From contig VXAI01000164.1 in assembly GCA_013399305.1 (NCBI GenBank), forward strand, positions 241,501-305,500: DNA of 64,000 nucleotides, written 5' to 3'. Of the stretch, positions 13,743 through 25,932 are shown in pieces; the stretch's first letter is position 1, and each line of letters opens with the position of its first letter. Below the pieces are notes generated by a model. The model saw only the letters and a list, made by a program, of their open reading frames with translations. It searched no databases and had not been told where the DNA came from. The position numbers and the translations under genes are program-made. The stretch comes from Rostratula benghalensis (lineage: Eukaryota > Chordata > Aves > Charadriiformes > Rostratulidae).

Positions 13743-16700
13743 GTCTGTGTCTGACACAAAGTCCATAGATTGTCATTTTCTCATTTAGTCCTTGATAACA
13801 TTTTCATCAAGCTCTTGAGAAGGGAGAAAAAAAATTGGAAAAGTTTTTCATTTATCCTGAGAGATTTATTCTCCTTGATGTCCTTTCTCCACCCAAGAAG
13901 ACTAGTAGCTTGTCTAGGAGAGCTTATTAGAGCCACATCTGTACTGTGGTTTGGGGTGCCAGGGACTGGAATGAGATATGGGGGGTGAGATGTAAAGTAC
14001 TGGCCAACAATGGTACCCACATTTTTCACTATCGTAATATGAAAGGAAAGTTGAGATTCCCCTAAGAATCACAGTTAAGCTGGTTTGAAAAATGTTACTC
14101 TAAAAAGAAGCTTGTAACAGTGGTATCAAAGGTAGAGAAAGCAAAGTGCTGCTGCTGGCAGAGCCAGGCTGTGACCCAGGACTCAGTGCCCTGGCTATCG
14201 CTGATGCAGGGGTGTCTTTGCCTCCAGTGAGCCCAAGGGCAGGCTGGGCAGGGATGGCCATGCTGCACAAGCCAACCCTGACCTGAGGGCATCTTGCTGG
14301 GGGCACCGGTTGACCTGCCCCACCACTTATTCTCCTTTCTGTCTCATTGTGAAGTTTAGTCATTTGTTTATTGGCAATTTGTTTATTTACTACAAGAACT
14401 GTTTCTAGCAGCTGTTTCTGTCTAGTGCCGGTGATGCATTTTTTTTTCTCCAGCACATATAGTCTTAAAATATGGATATTTAAATCCCACAAAAGTATAA
14501 AAATTGAAAAGCAAAACAAAACAACCCCCCAAGCTGATGTGGTACACACTGGCATTAGTTGGAGCATTTCCTCACTTTTAATCTGGTTTTGTTAGTTAGT
14601 TATTTTGTTTTCGCTCATACTGGAGAGACAAAGGGAATCTCCAAAGTCCATCTGAGGAGGACTTACTCTTGATGTTCAACACCTGTTTGGGAAGACATCC
14701 ATGACTTAACAGGAAGTAAAGCCATCCCAAGTGCACTACCCTGCACTTGTATTAAAAAGACTAGGGGACACTACCTGGCCTAAACCAAGACTGTTCCAGT
14801 TTTCTTCTTTCCTCTCCTTAGCAAATAAAAGGGGTAATAAGGTACCAGGCTTCTCCGTGTTGGAAGCACCAAGTAGTGCCACGTATGACCTTTTGTTACT
14901 TTGACATGTTACCGTATAAGCTGGTAGCTTTAAGAAGTGCAAGGCAGAAAAATTTAATCTCCTGGAACATGATGTGAAGTAATTTAATTATTTTTAAGAC
15001 ATTCTTTGAGAATGACTAGATTGCTGTTTAAGGTGGGGCATGTGCGTGTGAGTAAAGGTTTGCACAGAACCAAAAAAGGCCTCCCGGGTGTCCCAGAGCT
15101 GTTAAAGCAGGCTGTTTCCTGGGCTGGCCTGTAAACTCTGGGCACTTGGAGATCCTGGATGCGTTCCAGCCAGGCTGCCAGTTTTCAGACAAGCATGGGT
15201 AATTCTCAGGCTCACCCACTCCTACCCCACTAGCTGAAGTTTCTATACTCCTGACAGCACAGTGCTTTTCTTTGGCTATGCCCCCACCAAGCACCCATAG
15301 CACAACTCCAGCCCCTCCGTTGTGAAGGTACAGGCTCCTGAGTGGTAGGGATGGGTGAGAGATTGATTTTTTGAGTCTAAAGGGAAAGCAATGGGTTTGA
15401 AAAATTCTTCTTTCTCAGAATGGAACAAAGACACTGCATATTTCTCCCAAATTTCTTATGAGACCAAACTAAACTCCCCAAAACCACCCATAACAAACCT
15501 TTTTTGAACTGTCCTCAACGTTTAATTTTGATAAAAAGACAATGTCTCATTCTTGCCCCACCTTGAAGAGTATTTTTTTTCATGTACTATAAAATAAAAG
15601 TCAAACCCTTGTGTGTTCATCTTTTCAAACGAAAAACCTGAAACATTTGCTCCTAGAAAGTTCAGGTGAGACCTTCTCGGAAGACTTTCTCTAAAAACTT
15701 GTTTTTCAGAATGAGTTTTCTTTGTATTTGCTTCACTTAGACAACCTCCTTTATTTTTTTAACAAATTATCATTTTTTCTGGTGGTAAAGAAGTTGCCAC
15801 AGAAGATTTCCATGAAGCTCTGTAGTGAGTTGGCCCGTGGAGATACTATGGACTGTATACCAATCCATGGGAAAAAAGAGAAGTGTTTGCACCAAAACTT
15901 GAACTAGGGGCTCTGTTGGCCTTCTCTTCTCCCAATGTTGTACTTGCTTCTGCTGCCCATCTCCTAGCACAAGCCTGCCCTACCACTCCCTTAACCTGTA
16001 ATACAGGCACAACAGGAGAGTAAAGAATAAGGGCTTCAACCATTGAAAAAGTTGAAAGGCTTTTCTAATCTAATATATAGACTTCCACAGGAACATAGTA
16101 AAATCTAATACTGCTCTACAGTGGCTATTACATTCTGTGCTCTTCTCCCTTGTTATTACATTTTGCTGTAGAAGTAGTATTGTCTCCAAGGACTGGATCC
16201 AAAGACTGTTGAAGCCAACTGAGAAAATCCCTTAGACCAAATTTTCCTATAATTTTGAAAATCCTGACATTTATCATTTTTTTAATTTCAGAGGAGGAAA
16301 AACTATAGCATATTTATCCTCTTTTCTTTACCAATACCAGTTGTGGAGGGTTTTGAACTGAGCTCTAAACCGAAATTACAGCAGTAGAGATGTAAAAAAA
16401 GGCTGTTCTAATTCTGGGAATACAAATATTCAGTTGTCTCTCAAAATCTCAGCTAGCATAAAATGCCCGACCTGCAGATCTTTAAAAACTAACTCCCCTG
16501 CTCTTCTTATTATCACCTCCTCCAACCTCTAGCCCTGAGAGTAAGCTTAATTGCTTTACTCCTTACACAAAACCTGACCTAAAAGAGGAACGAAGTGGGG
16601 GTGCGGTCATAGAGACATTTTTCCTCCTGTGCTGGGTGGAAGAGTACAGAGTGCTGCTTTGTTAGAGAAAGGTTTTCCATCCATTCTCAGCCAAGGGACT

Positions 16701-16915
16701 ACATTCACATTTCAGCTGACCAACCAGGGCCACATGGCTCTTAAAGAGTTTCTGTGGCAATGCATGAAAATATTTGTATCTGGATTTGTCTTCTGCTGTA
16801 TTTGTCAACACCAGTAAAGGTCAATGATTTTCCTTGGTCAGGGAAAGACGATGTCTAGCTTCACAGCAGCATGAAAGCCGAAAGAAGAAAAGCAAGCCGA
16901 AGGTTTGGCAAGTGG

Positions 16916-16933
16916 TGGATCCTTCAGGATCCA
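16916..16933. repeat. inverted repeat with two GGATCC sites
   Basis: TGGATCCT and AGGATCCA are exact reverse complements separated by TC. This is a short tight hairpin-capable dyad of unknown role. Confidence 0.85.
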
Positions 16934-19900
16934 GGAACCATTAGCCTATTAAAATGAAATTGTTTCTTTTTCTGTCCCCAGGACATTTCAGTCATTCCCA
17001 TAAGCACAGATCCTTCCAAGCAACTTGGAGAAAGCTTAGTCTTGCTGTCAAAGGAGTACATTAGCAAAGCTCCCTGAAACATCCCTGTTCATCTCTTCTA
17101 GCAAGCACTGCAGAGAGAAAGCAAAAGCCTAATCAAACCATAATATGGAGAAAGAAAAGAGATGAACTACAGTAATTCTCTTTTCCTCCTGCTAGCCTCA
17201 GAATTTCATTTCTGGCTTTTAGACACCACTGAAGTCTAAACATAGCAACATGGCATTGAAAGAGAGCCTTTCTAAAATTTAGGGAATTGCTAGTCTTGTA
17301 TTCATAGTCTAAAGGAAATATAATGCCTATTCTGCATATCTTCAAAATAAATCAACAATCAAGCACGTTTCCTGCCCTAATGTTGTTGGAATGAGAAGCT
17401 AGACTCATTGAACATTACACTATGGAAATCTAGAGTAAGAGTGCATTAAATCTGAGTCTTGCCCAGTACATGGATATTTTCCAGTCAGATCCCAGTCTCT
17501 GCCACCTCTTTTTTACAGTATTTTGTTCAAATGTAGCTCCCATACATTTTTTGACTAGAAAATGAATACATGCAAGACCCAGGCTGCTTGATTCTGGCAG
17601 CAAGAAGCAGCAGACATTTAAAAATGTATTTATCATTTCAAGAAAGCAATTCCAGGTTGCTTTTTCAGAGTGTGATTGAAAGTAATTTTGAAAATGTGGA
17701 ACACTAAAATAAGAGGAAGATGGAGAGAAAACTATCTGTAAGCTCTCAAATTTGTTCAAAGAGACCAAGATACTCAACAGTATCAAAGAGACATTTCTAC
17801 TAAGAGTATTTCCAAATGGAAATGTTTGGTTTTCCTCAACTAACAAAGAAAAAAGTTGTCAAATCGCACATTTTAGGGTTAACAAAACAATGACTGTTTG
17901 TTACTCATGCCCGCTATTGCATATAAGTGCATACAGAAATAACTCGGCACTGGTTTGAATTGGCATTGGATTTTTAAATCTGGTGGTTCTGATTTTAATT
18001 TAACATATCCTGTGGTGCAGTGTGTGAAATATGTACTTAACCCAGATTGTTGTGAGATGAAAGCACACTCGTGTTTATTTTACATTATTTACTGTAGTTT
18101 GTCGAAAGCCAACATTCCTGGGCAGTGAATGCAGTAGGGATGAATCATTTCAACTAGGTGAGGGGTTAGTAGCTGAAAGAAAATGAAAGTTAAATAGCTA
18201 CATTAAATTTGAATAAAATGGGTTAAAAACAGTAACACTAGAGGGACAAGGAATTACAACACTTATTTCTATGGGTTGTCTACAACTATTCTTAAAGTCA
18301 GCAATGATTAGAGGTAACTAACATCACACACTTCCTACCTGCAGACCGAGGTGCTGAAGAAGAGTTAACTACAAATTACTACCAGGAGCTGTATCTAGAG
18401 TGACAACATAGCACCAAGGAATTGATCCTAATGATTTACTATTCATATCAGCATAGTTCATGGTTCAAGGACCACAACATCACCAGACTGAGTATTGAAT
18501 GGTTAAGAAAAAAAGATGGACCCTGTGCTAGAGAGCTTAGCACCAAAGCAGAGGCAAAGGGAAATGACAAAGTGGGCAAAGAGGAGGGAAAGCAGAATGA
18601 AATGATGGAACAGCAGCATTCAGCAGATCAGAAATGAGCTCAGCACAGGGGCAGTCCACGGGAAAGATTTTCTGAGAGCATCCCAGAGGCTTTTAATGAT
18701 GATTTTGACAGAAGACGAGGGAGCGGCTGCGCGGGTGTTTGTGGTGTGCCTGTCTCACGCCCGAGGAGTGGTGGGAGTGAACAGGCAAAGGTGCTTGTCT
18801 GAAAATCTATCGAGTGAGGCTTGTATTAAGAACTAGCTGAAAGTAGAAATTATATCTGGTTAGTGAGTGATGCACTGGAAGACCTTGAGAGCAGAGGGAA
18901 GGTGCTTCTGCTGGACATGTCAGAGCAGGGAAAGGGGAATATGGGCAGCAGAAGCAGAATCAAAGCCACCCGTGAGGAAAGGGTGCTCATAGCAGTGTTT
19001 GAGCTGGGTACAAGTTGGATGAGACAGTGTTTTTTGGGTCCAGAAAGAAAAGAAGGTGGGAGTAGCTGAGATTTGAAATGCCAGAAGCCTGCACAGGAAT
19101 TTTAACTATAGGAGATGAAAGGCCACAGTGTAAAGATGGGATCCAGAAAAAAAAAAAAAAGGAATGAAAATCTCTAAGGATGTGAGAAGAAGTCTGAACC
19201 AAAAATGTCTCCTAGGGGTACCTGTGGAACAGGCAGCATGCTGCTGAGGCTATGCAGAATGTCCCAGGGTTGTCAGCCGAGCAGCTCCGTTCACACCATG
19301 CTGGGGTTCAGCTGGGGGAGATTGCCTTTTGGATGGTGTCAGTGGGACAGGCCTCCACTGGTATAGATGGAGTAGGGAAGCAGATCTATAATTCAGCAGG
19401 GACAGGAAAAGGGAATTTGAATTTGTGCTTGTAGGTGAGATAGCATGAAGAGACAGAATAGGAGCAGGAGAAATAAAAAGCTGCAGAAGTCTTTGGAAAG
19501 TGGGGTGGTTGATGAGGAGCACCTGCCAAAAAAGAATCGAGCAAGGGGGAGAAATCAAGAGGGTACTGGTTTAGAGGGTGCTGGCTTCATGGGTGCCAGT
19601 AAAAGGCTCTTTACTTTCCCCAGGGTTGCTTACTGCTTCTTGTGATTACACAAGCTGGTCTGCAGAGGTCTCTTACCGGTCTCTGACTTTTCTTCCTCTG
19701 TTTTTATCTGCTCCGCTCTCCTTCAGGTGTGAACAAACACCCAAGGAGGCTGAGGACAGGATGGCTTGTTTTGTATCATCTTCCAGAGTTTGGAAGACAA
19801 GCATTCGTGAAACCCAGAAGAAGCAGAGGTGCTGAAAGCTGCCAGTGTCAGGAAATCATCCAGGCAGATGTAATGTGGAGTACAAAGAGCCAGGACAGGA

Positions 19901-20887
19901 CAAAAGAGGGAGAATAGCAACAGAAAGTTTCCTTGGGCTAGCTAACATGTAATTTGCACAGCCACAGGGCATATCATCACCCTACTCCCTCGAATTCAAT
20001 TTTCAGAGACAGCATGGTTAGTCCTTCATCATCCTGTCGGTCTGGTCCAGATGGCAGAGACTCAGAATAAAAGAGTTATTCACCATAAGATCGATTGGTA
20101 AAGGACAGTCCCTCTCTAAACCCAAGAAAGTTACATTGAATGGAGAGTGTAACATGTCTAAGAGCAGTAAGGACTGGACTCATGTAAGATGTTTCTATGA
20201 TTTGGGGCCTCCTTATGGCTGCATTTAGTGTACAGCATCCACAGATGAAATTAATGTAATTTTTTATTTACCATAAGCTCTTGTCCTTCAAAAAGCATGG
20301 GGATACCTTGTCTGGACAGTTGCCTTGCTAAGTCAAATCAAAGTGTTTCCTGGTTACTCGTGTTACTTCTCTCAGCCTGTAGGATGAGAGACTGGGAGAT
20401 ACAGGTGCTTAAGTTCCTTAGATTCCCTTGGATATGCAAGCTTAAATTCAATGCTCGGGTATCAACTCGAGTTTTGGTTCGACCTATGTGAGCCGCAAAT
20501 GTTGCTGGTACTAAAACCCTTGCCTCCATTCTGCCTAGTTCCCTCACCCCTGACATTGCAGGAGGTCACAACTCTTACCTTAAACTGTGTTAGGACTTGC
20601 TGACATGATGGGGCTTGGCTGTGAAGGACCAGCACAGCTTGGGCAGAGAGGCTGCCGACCCCCAGCAAACCCCACGGGGCGATCGCAGGAGCTCAGCCTG
20701 GGACGGAGAGGAAGGGAGGATGAAATTTCCCATTTCTAGCAGAAGCGTGCGGAACCCGGGACTGCCACCCTTGGGTGCACCCTCAGTGGGGTCTGGATGA
20801 TGTTGCGGGGGGAGCGAGGGGCAGCCGGGGCCCGGCAGCCGCCGGGGCTGCACCGCGGAGCGGCGGCCGCCCGGGGGAGCGCAGGCA

Positions 20888-20905
20888 CCGCCGCCGCCGC
20901 CGCCG
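20888..20905 (+). repeat. (CCG)6 trinucleotide repeat
   Basis: Six perfect CCG units lie in the GC core of the CpG block. Such repeats are common in vertebrate 5' UTRs and first exons, which supports a promoter-proximal position. Confidence 0.95.
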
Positions 20906-21149
20906 TGGCCCCGCGAAAGGCAGCCTCTCGCTCCGTAGGCAGGAGTTTACAAGAGCTGGCACCAAGTTGGAGCGGGTGCTTTCGAACCCCATTCAGAATA
21001 AAACATTTCCCCTCTTCCCCCCGGTATGTTACATAAATTTAAACTTTTTTTTTCCATTATCGAAGCTCTCAAATATTCTGAGAGAGGTTACAAAATGTGT
21101 TTACTTACAAATTTGGAAGTAGGGACAAGACGCAATGCAGTGAATTTGT

Positions 21150-21172
21150 CATCTGCTCATGACTAGCAGATG
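21150..21172. promoter_or_regulatory. E-box dyad (inverted repeat) in the CpG block
   Basis: CATCTGCT (21150-21157) and AGCAGATG (21165-21172) are perfect reverse complements with a 7-base spacer. Each arm carries a CAGATG E-box, the core bound by tissue-specific bHLH factors. The symmetric arrangement suggests a paired bHLH site, but this is inferred from sequence only. Confidence 0.35.
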
Positions 21173-21216
21173 GTCCTCCTTCTTTGCAAGCAAACTGCGT
21201 GAGTCACATCTTGCCT

Positions 21217-21234
21217 GGTTCGTAGAATCGAACC
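21217..21234. repeat. 6-bp-arm hairpin GGTTCG/CGAACC
   Basis: GGTTCG (21217-21222) and CGAACC (21229-21234) pair exactly around the loop TAGAAT. It resembles a tRNA T-arm only superficially. I found no A box and no acceptor stem around it, so I do not call a tRNA. Confidence 0.7.
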
Positions 21235-21430
21235 GAGAAGCTCTCTGGCACCAGGGTGGACAGTGTCGCCCATCACTAATCACGCCGCCTGCCCACACGG
21301 CGAATGGGCTCTCTCTCGCCTTGGGCGGATTTCACTGCGCCTTTTGCAAAGGTTGGTTATTCCTCCTTCTTCCACGTTAGATTAATTTGGGCACGCTCCT
21401 GTCTATAGAGACGGCTTCACGTGGCTCTTG

Positions 21431-24400
21431 CTGTGCAAAGGAATCTTTAAATGGGAACACATTAACATTTTACAGACGATCTGAAAGAGACAACTGTGAG
21501 TTATGCTTAAACAGACTCATTTTTTAGCACTGGATGAAGCCAAAGTGGGATATGCAAAAAAGCCTTTTGAGACCCTCTTGCCTGGAATCAGTGTTGCTGC
21601 AGACAGTGCTGTGAAAACCCAGTTCCGTGCACCAAGGCATGGCATGTTGAAGATGCCTATAAACTGTGCTGTTAGTAATAGGGGGCGGGGAGGGAAATTA
21701 AATAGTACAACTTTGCATCAGTTCAAGGGTCTATATAGAGCTTGCAGGTTTGAACTACCTTGTCCTGGTAAACAGATGAGGCTCAATTTTATTGCAGGTT
21801 TGTTAGAAAGTTGTTTTACAAGGATAAAGTTATCTAACATCCTCTTCTACCTTCCCTCTGCAGTTCTTGAAACAATTATTTGACCAGCTATATTCATGTT
21901 GATTACTCTTAAAGAGTTTTCTCCTCAATCATGACACATTCCTTGGTTTGTTGTATCATGCAAATCTGCACAGATTTTCCTCTGTAGCTCTTTTGCATGT
22001 GGATTCTTCACAACAGAACAAGAGGGAGCAAGTTTAAATGATACAAAAAAGGAATGCTGAGAGTGATAGGGAAAAATTCAAGGAAGATTCATGGAAGATA
22101 TCAACCTGAAAATGTTTTGAAATGCTTTTTTGCAAAGTGGCTAGGTTTCAAGTTGACATGCTCTTTAAAAATGGATTCATTTCCAAAGCTGGCACTTATT
22201 TACATAGCAAAATACTTGTTGCTCTTTGTCGGATGCAAGAGTTCCACTTGCTCACACCAGTGACATGTAAGTTATTCACTTCTGCCAGATGCTCACATGC
22301 TTGCACAATGTGAGACACTTGAATTGAGCTCAGTTGTCTTTAGGTAGCAGAGTGCATGTGAATAATGTAAGGAAACACTTCTGGGTTTCCTTGCTTTTCA
22401 TTTTCTTTCGAAATATTTTCTGGCCTGGTTTTCATAAAAGAACTCCTGAAAGAATTTTTTTCTGAAAGAAATGCTAAAATCCTTGGTGTACAGCAATGAA
22501 ACTCTCATTTATTTAATAAGAAATCATAAGCACCAGTAGCTGTGATTTGGAGAGTCAGGAGCTGAAACCAACCTGTGAGCACCATCATTACCTGCTGGCT
22601 TTCCATGATGCTTTAGACTCTTGCCACAGCAGAAAGAAGGTGCTATGGATGAATGCTGAGATTTCTTTCTGTGTTACAGGAGGGGAGAGGTTGGAGGTGT
22701 GGAAGTGTGTCTCTGAAGTCTAGAGAGACACAGACTCACCCTGGGTCTGCTGCTCCAGCAAAATCCTCTCGTACCTTTCAGCTGGCTACAGAAGAAAATA
22801 CTGATAACTCCAGCTCACAGTTTTGCAGTCTCTACTACTACTTTGTATTGGGAAATGAGGGTTTATGGGGACCAGAGGAGTCCTAGAATTGAAATTGGGG
22901 TCTTTGGAGGCCCTTGTTTGGGCTTCCCACATCTGACTGGTGGGACTTGCTGGCCTCTGATGTGTATCAGCCCCAGACAGAGAGCAGCTGTAGCCCATCA
23001 TTGGCATTTCTATCAAAGTTCTTCTTTTTCTGCTTCAGAGGTCAGAAGCTGCCCTGGTAAACTCTCTCCCTGCAAGGCAATAGAGTTTCGGCTGATTGCT
23101 CTGCCTGAGCTCCTCAGCAGTGGCCATGAGGGTGCTGATGCTGAATTACCATTCAGGACATGGGTATGAGAAAGGGAGGGAAACTGAGGGATGGATTCTG
23201 CTGGAGACAAGAGAAGGTTTCTTGCAGAGTTGGATCATCTTCAGGTGACAGGGTGACATTCATGGTAGCCTGTCGGGACTCCAGTGTATCCAACCACCAT
23301 CAAGAGAGTCCTCCAAAGTGCCAAGAATAGGCTTGTCCTCTTGGTCCCTGATGAGAGCCTCCCCTCTCCTCTCATTGCTGCCAATAAATCCAGGATAAGG
23401 AAGCTGACAGCCGCCTACATGCTCTGGAAGAACACAGTGACCACATACAAAATTTATATCCTACAATATTGCTGTAGGTGGGGATATAAAACATTTTTGT
23501 GGGGGTTTTAAGCTTGGGATTCCCCACGGATGCTGGCAGTGACATACCTATCCTGATACATTATTCCCCTGCAGTGAAGCACACTGAAAGGGGGGGCTGG
23601 TAGGTCTGGGTCACAGTGCTCTGCTATGACATAGTCCCAGGGATGGACATTGCTCTATGTCAAGTCTCAGGTGTTCTGGCAAGGTGCAGATTACCTATGC
23701 ATGATACATCTCGAGCCTGCCTTTTGCTCCACAGTCAGATCCATTTGACTCTGCTCAGTGCTGTTCTTGTTTTGCTGTCTTAAAACCCTGAAGCCCTGGA
23801 TGGTTGCCCTTTTGAGCAAGTTTCTTCACTGAGGACCCTTCCCTTAGGGCTTTGGCAACACAGACAGGCTCAGTCCTGAGTTAAGCTTTCTCCACAGAGC
23901 CCCATTTTCCTGCTGGGCCCTGTGCAATGCCTGTGAGACCAAGAGGAACAAGATACCAACAGTGAGAGACTGGGGTCACCTTGTGGCTGCAGTTGCATCT
24001 CTGCCCCTGCTGCAGCATCCTCACATGCCCACAAAAGCTGGGAGCCTGGGGGACAGACCTAACAGACCATATGTAGGAGCTACCAGAGATCCCACTTGTA
24101 GGCATGGACAGGAGTTGAAAGCAAATGCTGTTTTTCTTCTGTGCTCTACTCACTGGCAGAACTCCATGATTTGCAGCTTTTGGGAAGCGCTACCCTGTGC
24201 ATAAATCCCATGGGCTATGCAGGCCTTCTCCTCCCTGCTCCACAAACTGTGCTGTAAAAATTAAGGACTTGAAGAAACCAAAAGTGCAAGAATTCAACAG
24301 CAGTGAAATGGCAGGGATCTGTAAAGAGGGTGCAGATAGAGAGCAGGATGTGGGCTTTCTAAAACATGGGCACCATAGCCACCTGCCGGCAACTGTCAGC

Positions 24401-25930
24401 CTGGTGGCTTGTCCTCTGCTGACAATATGTACTGCTTGCCACTGGTTGCTGTTGCTTCACCAGGTTTGGTGGCCCCATGTTCATGGAGGGGAAGGAGGAA
24501 ATAAGTGACACCAGGAAGATCTGTGGGAGGCCTAAGAAAGCTAGTATGAAGTCTGCAGGGGGAAAATTAATTCAACAGAATTTGTGGACAAAAAGAAGTG
24601 CCATAGTGAGCTCACACAAGCTTGGAAATTTTTGGTTTCTACACTATTTGAGATCCAGGTATGAAAATCTTAAGTAAAATTATAACTTGGGAGGATGAAG
24701 TGGTAAAGGCATGCCAGTCTTACCTGAGTCTTCATTGTTGCTGTTGGAAATAGAGAATTACAGCTGTGAAATTTAGATTCTGTGAAGGACTGCTAGCCAG
24801 CCAGCTGCACGGTTTCACCTCTAAGGCTGAAACTCTCTTGTGTTGGGAAAATTTCTTATTGCTTTGAATTTCCTTTTGAATCTACTGGGATGAATACAAA
24901 ATATGATTACTTCCTGAAAAAAAAACTGCTGCATTTCCACTGGAGGTGCTGTGGGTAAATGGGAAGCTCTGAGATATGTAGTCTGCAACTCACAATGAGA
25001 CCTTAAATAGGATACCTGGAAGACTGCGAAATCCGCAACCACCGGAAAACCCATCATCTCAGTGTTGGATATTTGAGAAAGGGCAGAAACCCAGCTTCAA
25101 AATCAACACAGCTACCTTGATTCTTAGCTATTTATTTTAAAGCTAGCTCCGTAAGAGCCACACAAGCTGCTCAATGAAACCAGATAAGCCTATGGATAAA
25201 ATATTGAAGTACAACTTGCTGTTAGAAAACGATAATGAAAAGTACAGATGTCCTGATTCTACTAGTATATGACAATAGTCAATCCATACAGCTTCCTCAT
25301 GCCCAAGCTTCAATCAGTAAAATATTAGTGGTGTTAATCCATTTCAAAAAGACCTTGCAAAAATCAGCTATTTCATGTTAAATGAGTGTTTTGTGTATCT
25401 CAGGTGACGAAAACAAAATAGAAGGGCAAATCTTATCAGAAACAGAATTGTATTTCTTGATTTCCAGACCTGTCTTAGCCTCAGGCAAAGGAGAAGTTTG
25501 TACAGCATAGTTAATACGATTAACCATGACTGAAGCCACATGTTTCCTAGACTGGAAGAACTGCTAAGTCTCCAGTTTTGCCCAGTCATGTCACTGAAAG
25601 TGATACCGTACATCTGAAGAAGATTGCTACACCCAAATGTTTATTTTTCCGACAATACTAGTTGACCTACTTTTACCTACCAAGAGAGGTACATGCTGTT
25701 CCTATTCAAATGTCCTGAACCCATCTCAGATGTGTGAGCTGTCCTTTTTTTCAAACCTGTTCAAAGAGAAGTTATGTTCTGGGTCCACTCTGGCACAGAG
25801 CTGAGTTGAACACCTCACCCTTTGTAGTGGTTTATGTGCATCTGGCAGAGACTCTGAAGAAAGATGACCTCTCCAACAAATAACCCAAGCTTTTTACTTT
25901 CTCTGAGAAGAAAATGTGATAAATAAAATT
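21431..25930. other. non-coding stretch, no gene recognised
   Basis: Mixed composition, somewhat GC-richer between about 22600 and 24500. Open frames here (up to 126 codons, at 21503-21883 on the plus strand) have no recognisable domain. No transposon family was recognised by eye, though old diverged repeats could be present. Confidence 0.5.
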
Positions 25931-25932
25931 TG

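Larger units (their letters stand above)
6000..20640. other. long non-coding stretch, no gene recognised
   Basis: No confident gene. The stretch holds a pyrimidine-rich tract (13606-13742), palindromes (7448-7465, 10773-10787, 16916-16933) and a poly-A run (19147-19160). It also has two short open segments with good splice acceptors, 8476-8652 and 16982-17077, described under findings. Open frames of 60-155 codons occur on both strands but overlap each other and show no domain. Confidence 0.55.
20640..21430. promoter_or_regulatory. CpG-rich block, probable orphan CpG-island promoter
   Basis: In a CpG-poor window this block stands out. The core at about 20800-20940 is almost pure G/C, with a CCGCGG (20853-20858), a GCGGCCGC (20863-20870) and (CCG)6. 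A second CpG-rich part at 21190-21425 contains a TGAGTCA AP-1-type site (21200-21206) and a CACGTG E-box (21418-21423). The two parts are separated by about 100 bp of AT-rich DNA around 21030-21120. Unmethylated CpG islands usually mark vertebrate promoters. The transcribed strand is not clear. On the plus strand a possible splice donor, CCG|GTATGT, follows 21023. I cannot assign a gene. Confidence 0.6.

Noticed and set aside
21217..21234. T-arm-like GGTTCG...CGAACC, considered as part of a tRNA gene
   Set aside because: No A box, anticodon arm or acceptor stem at the needed distances.
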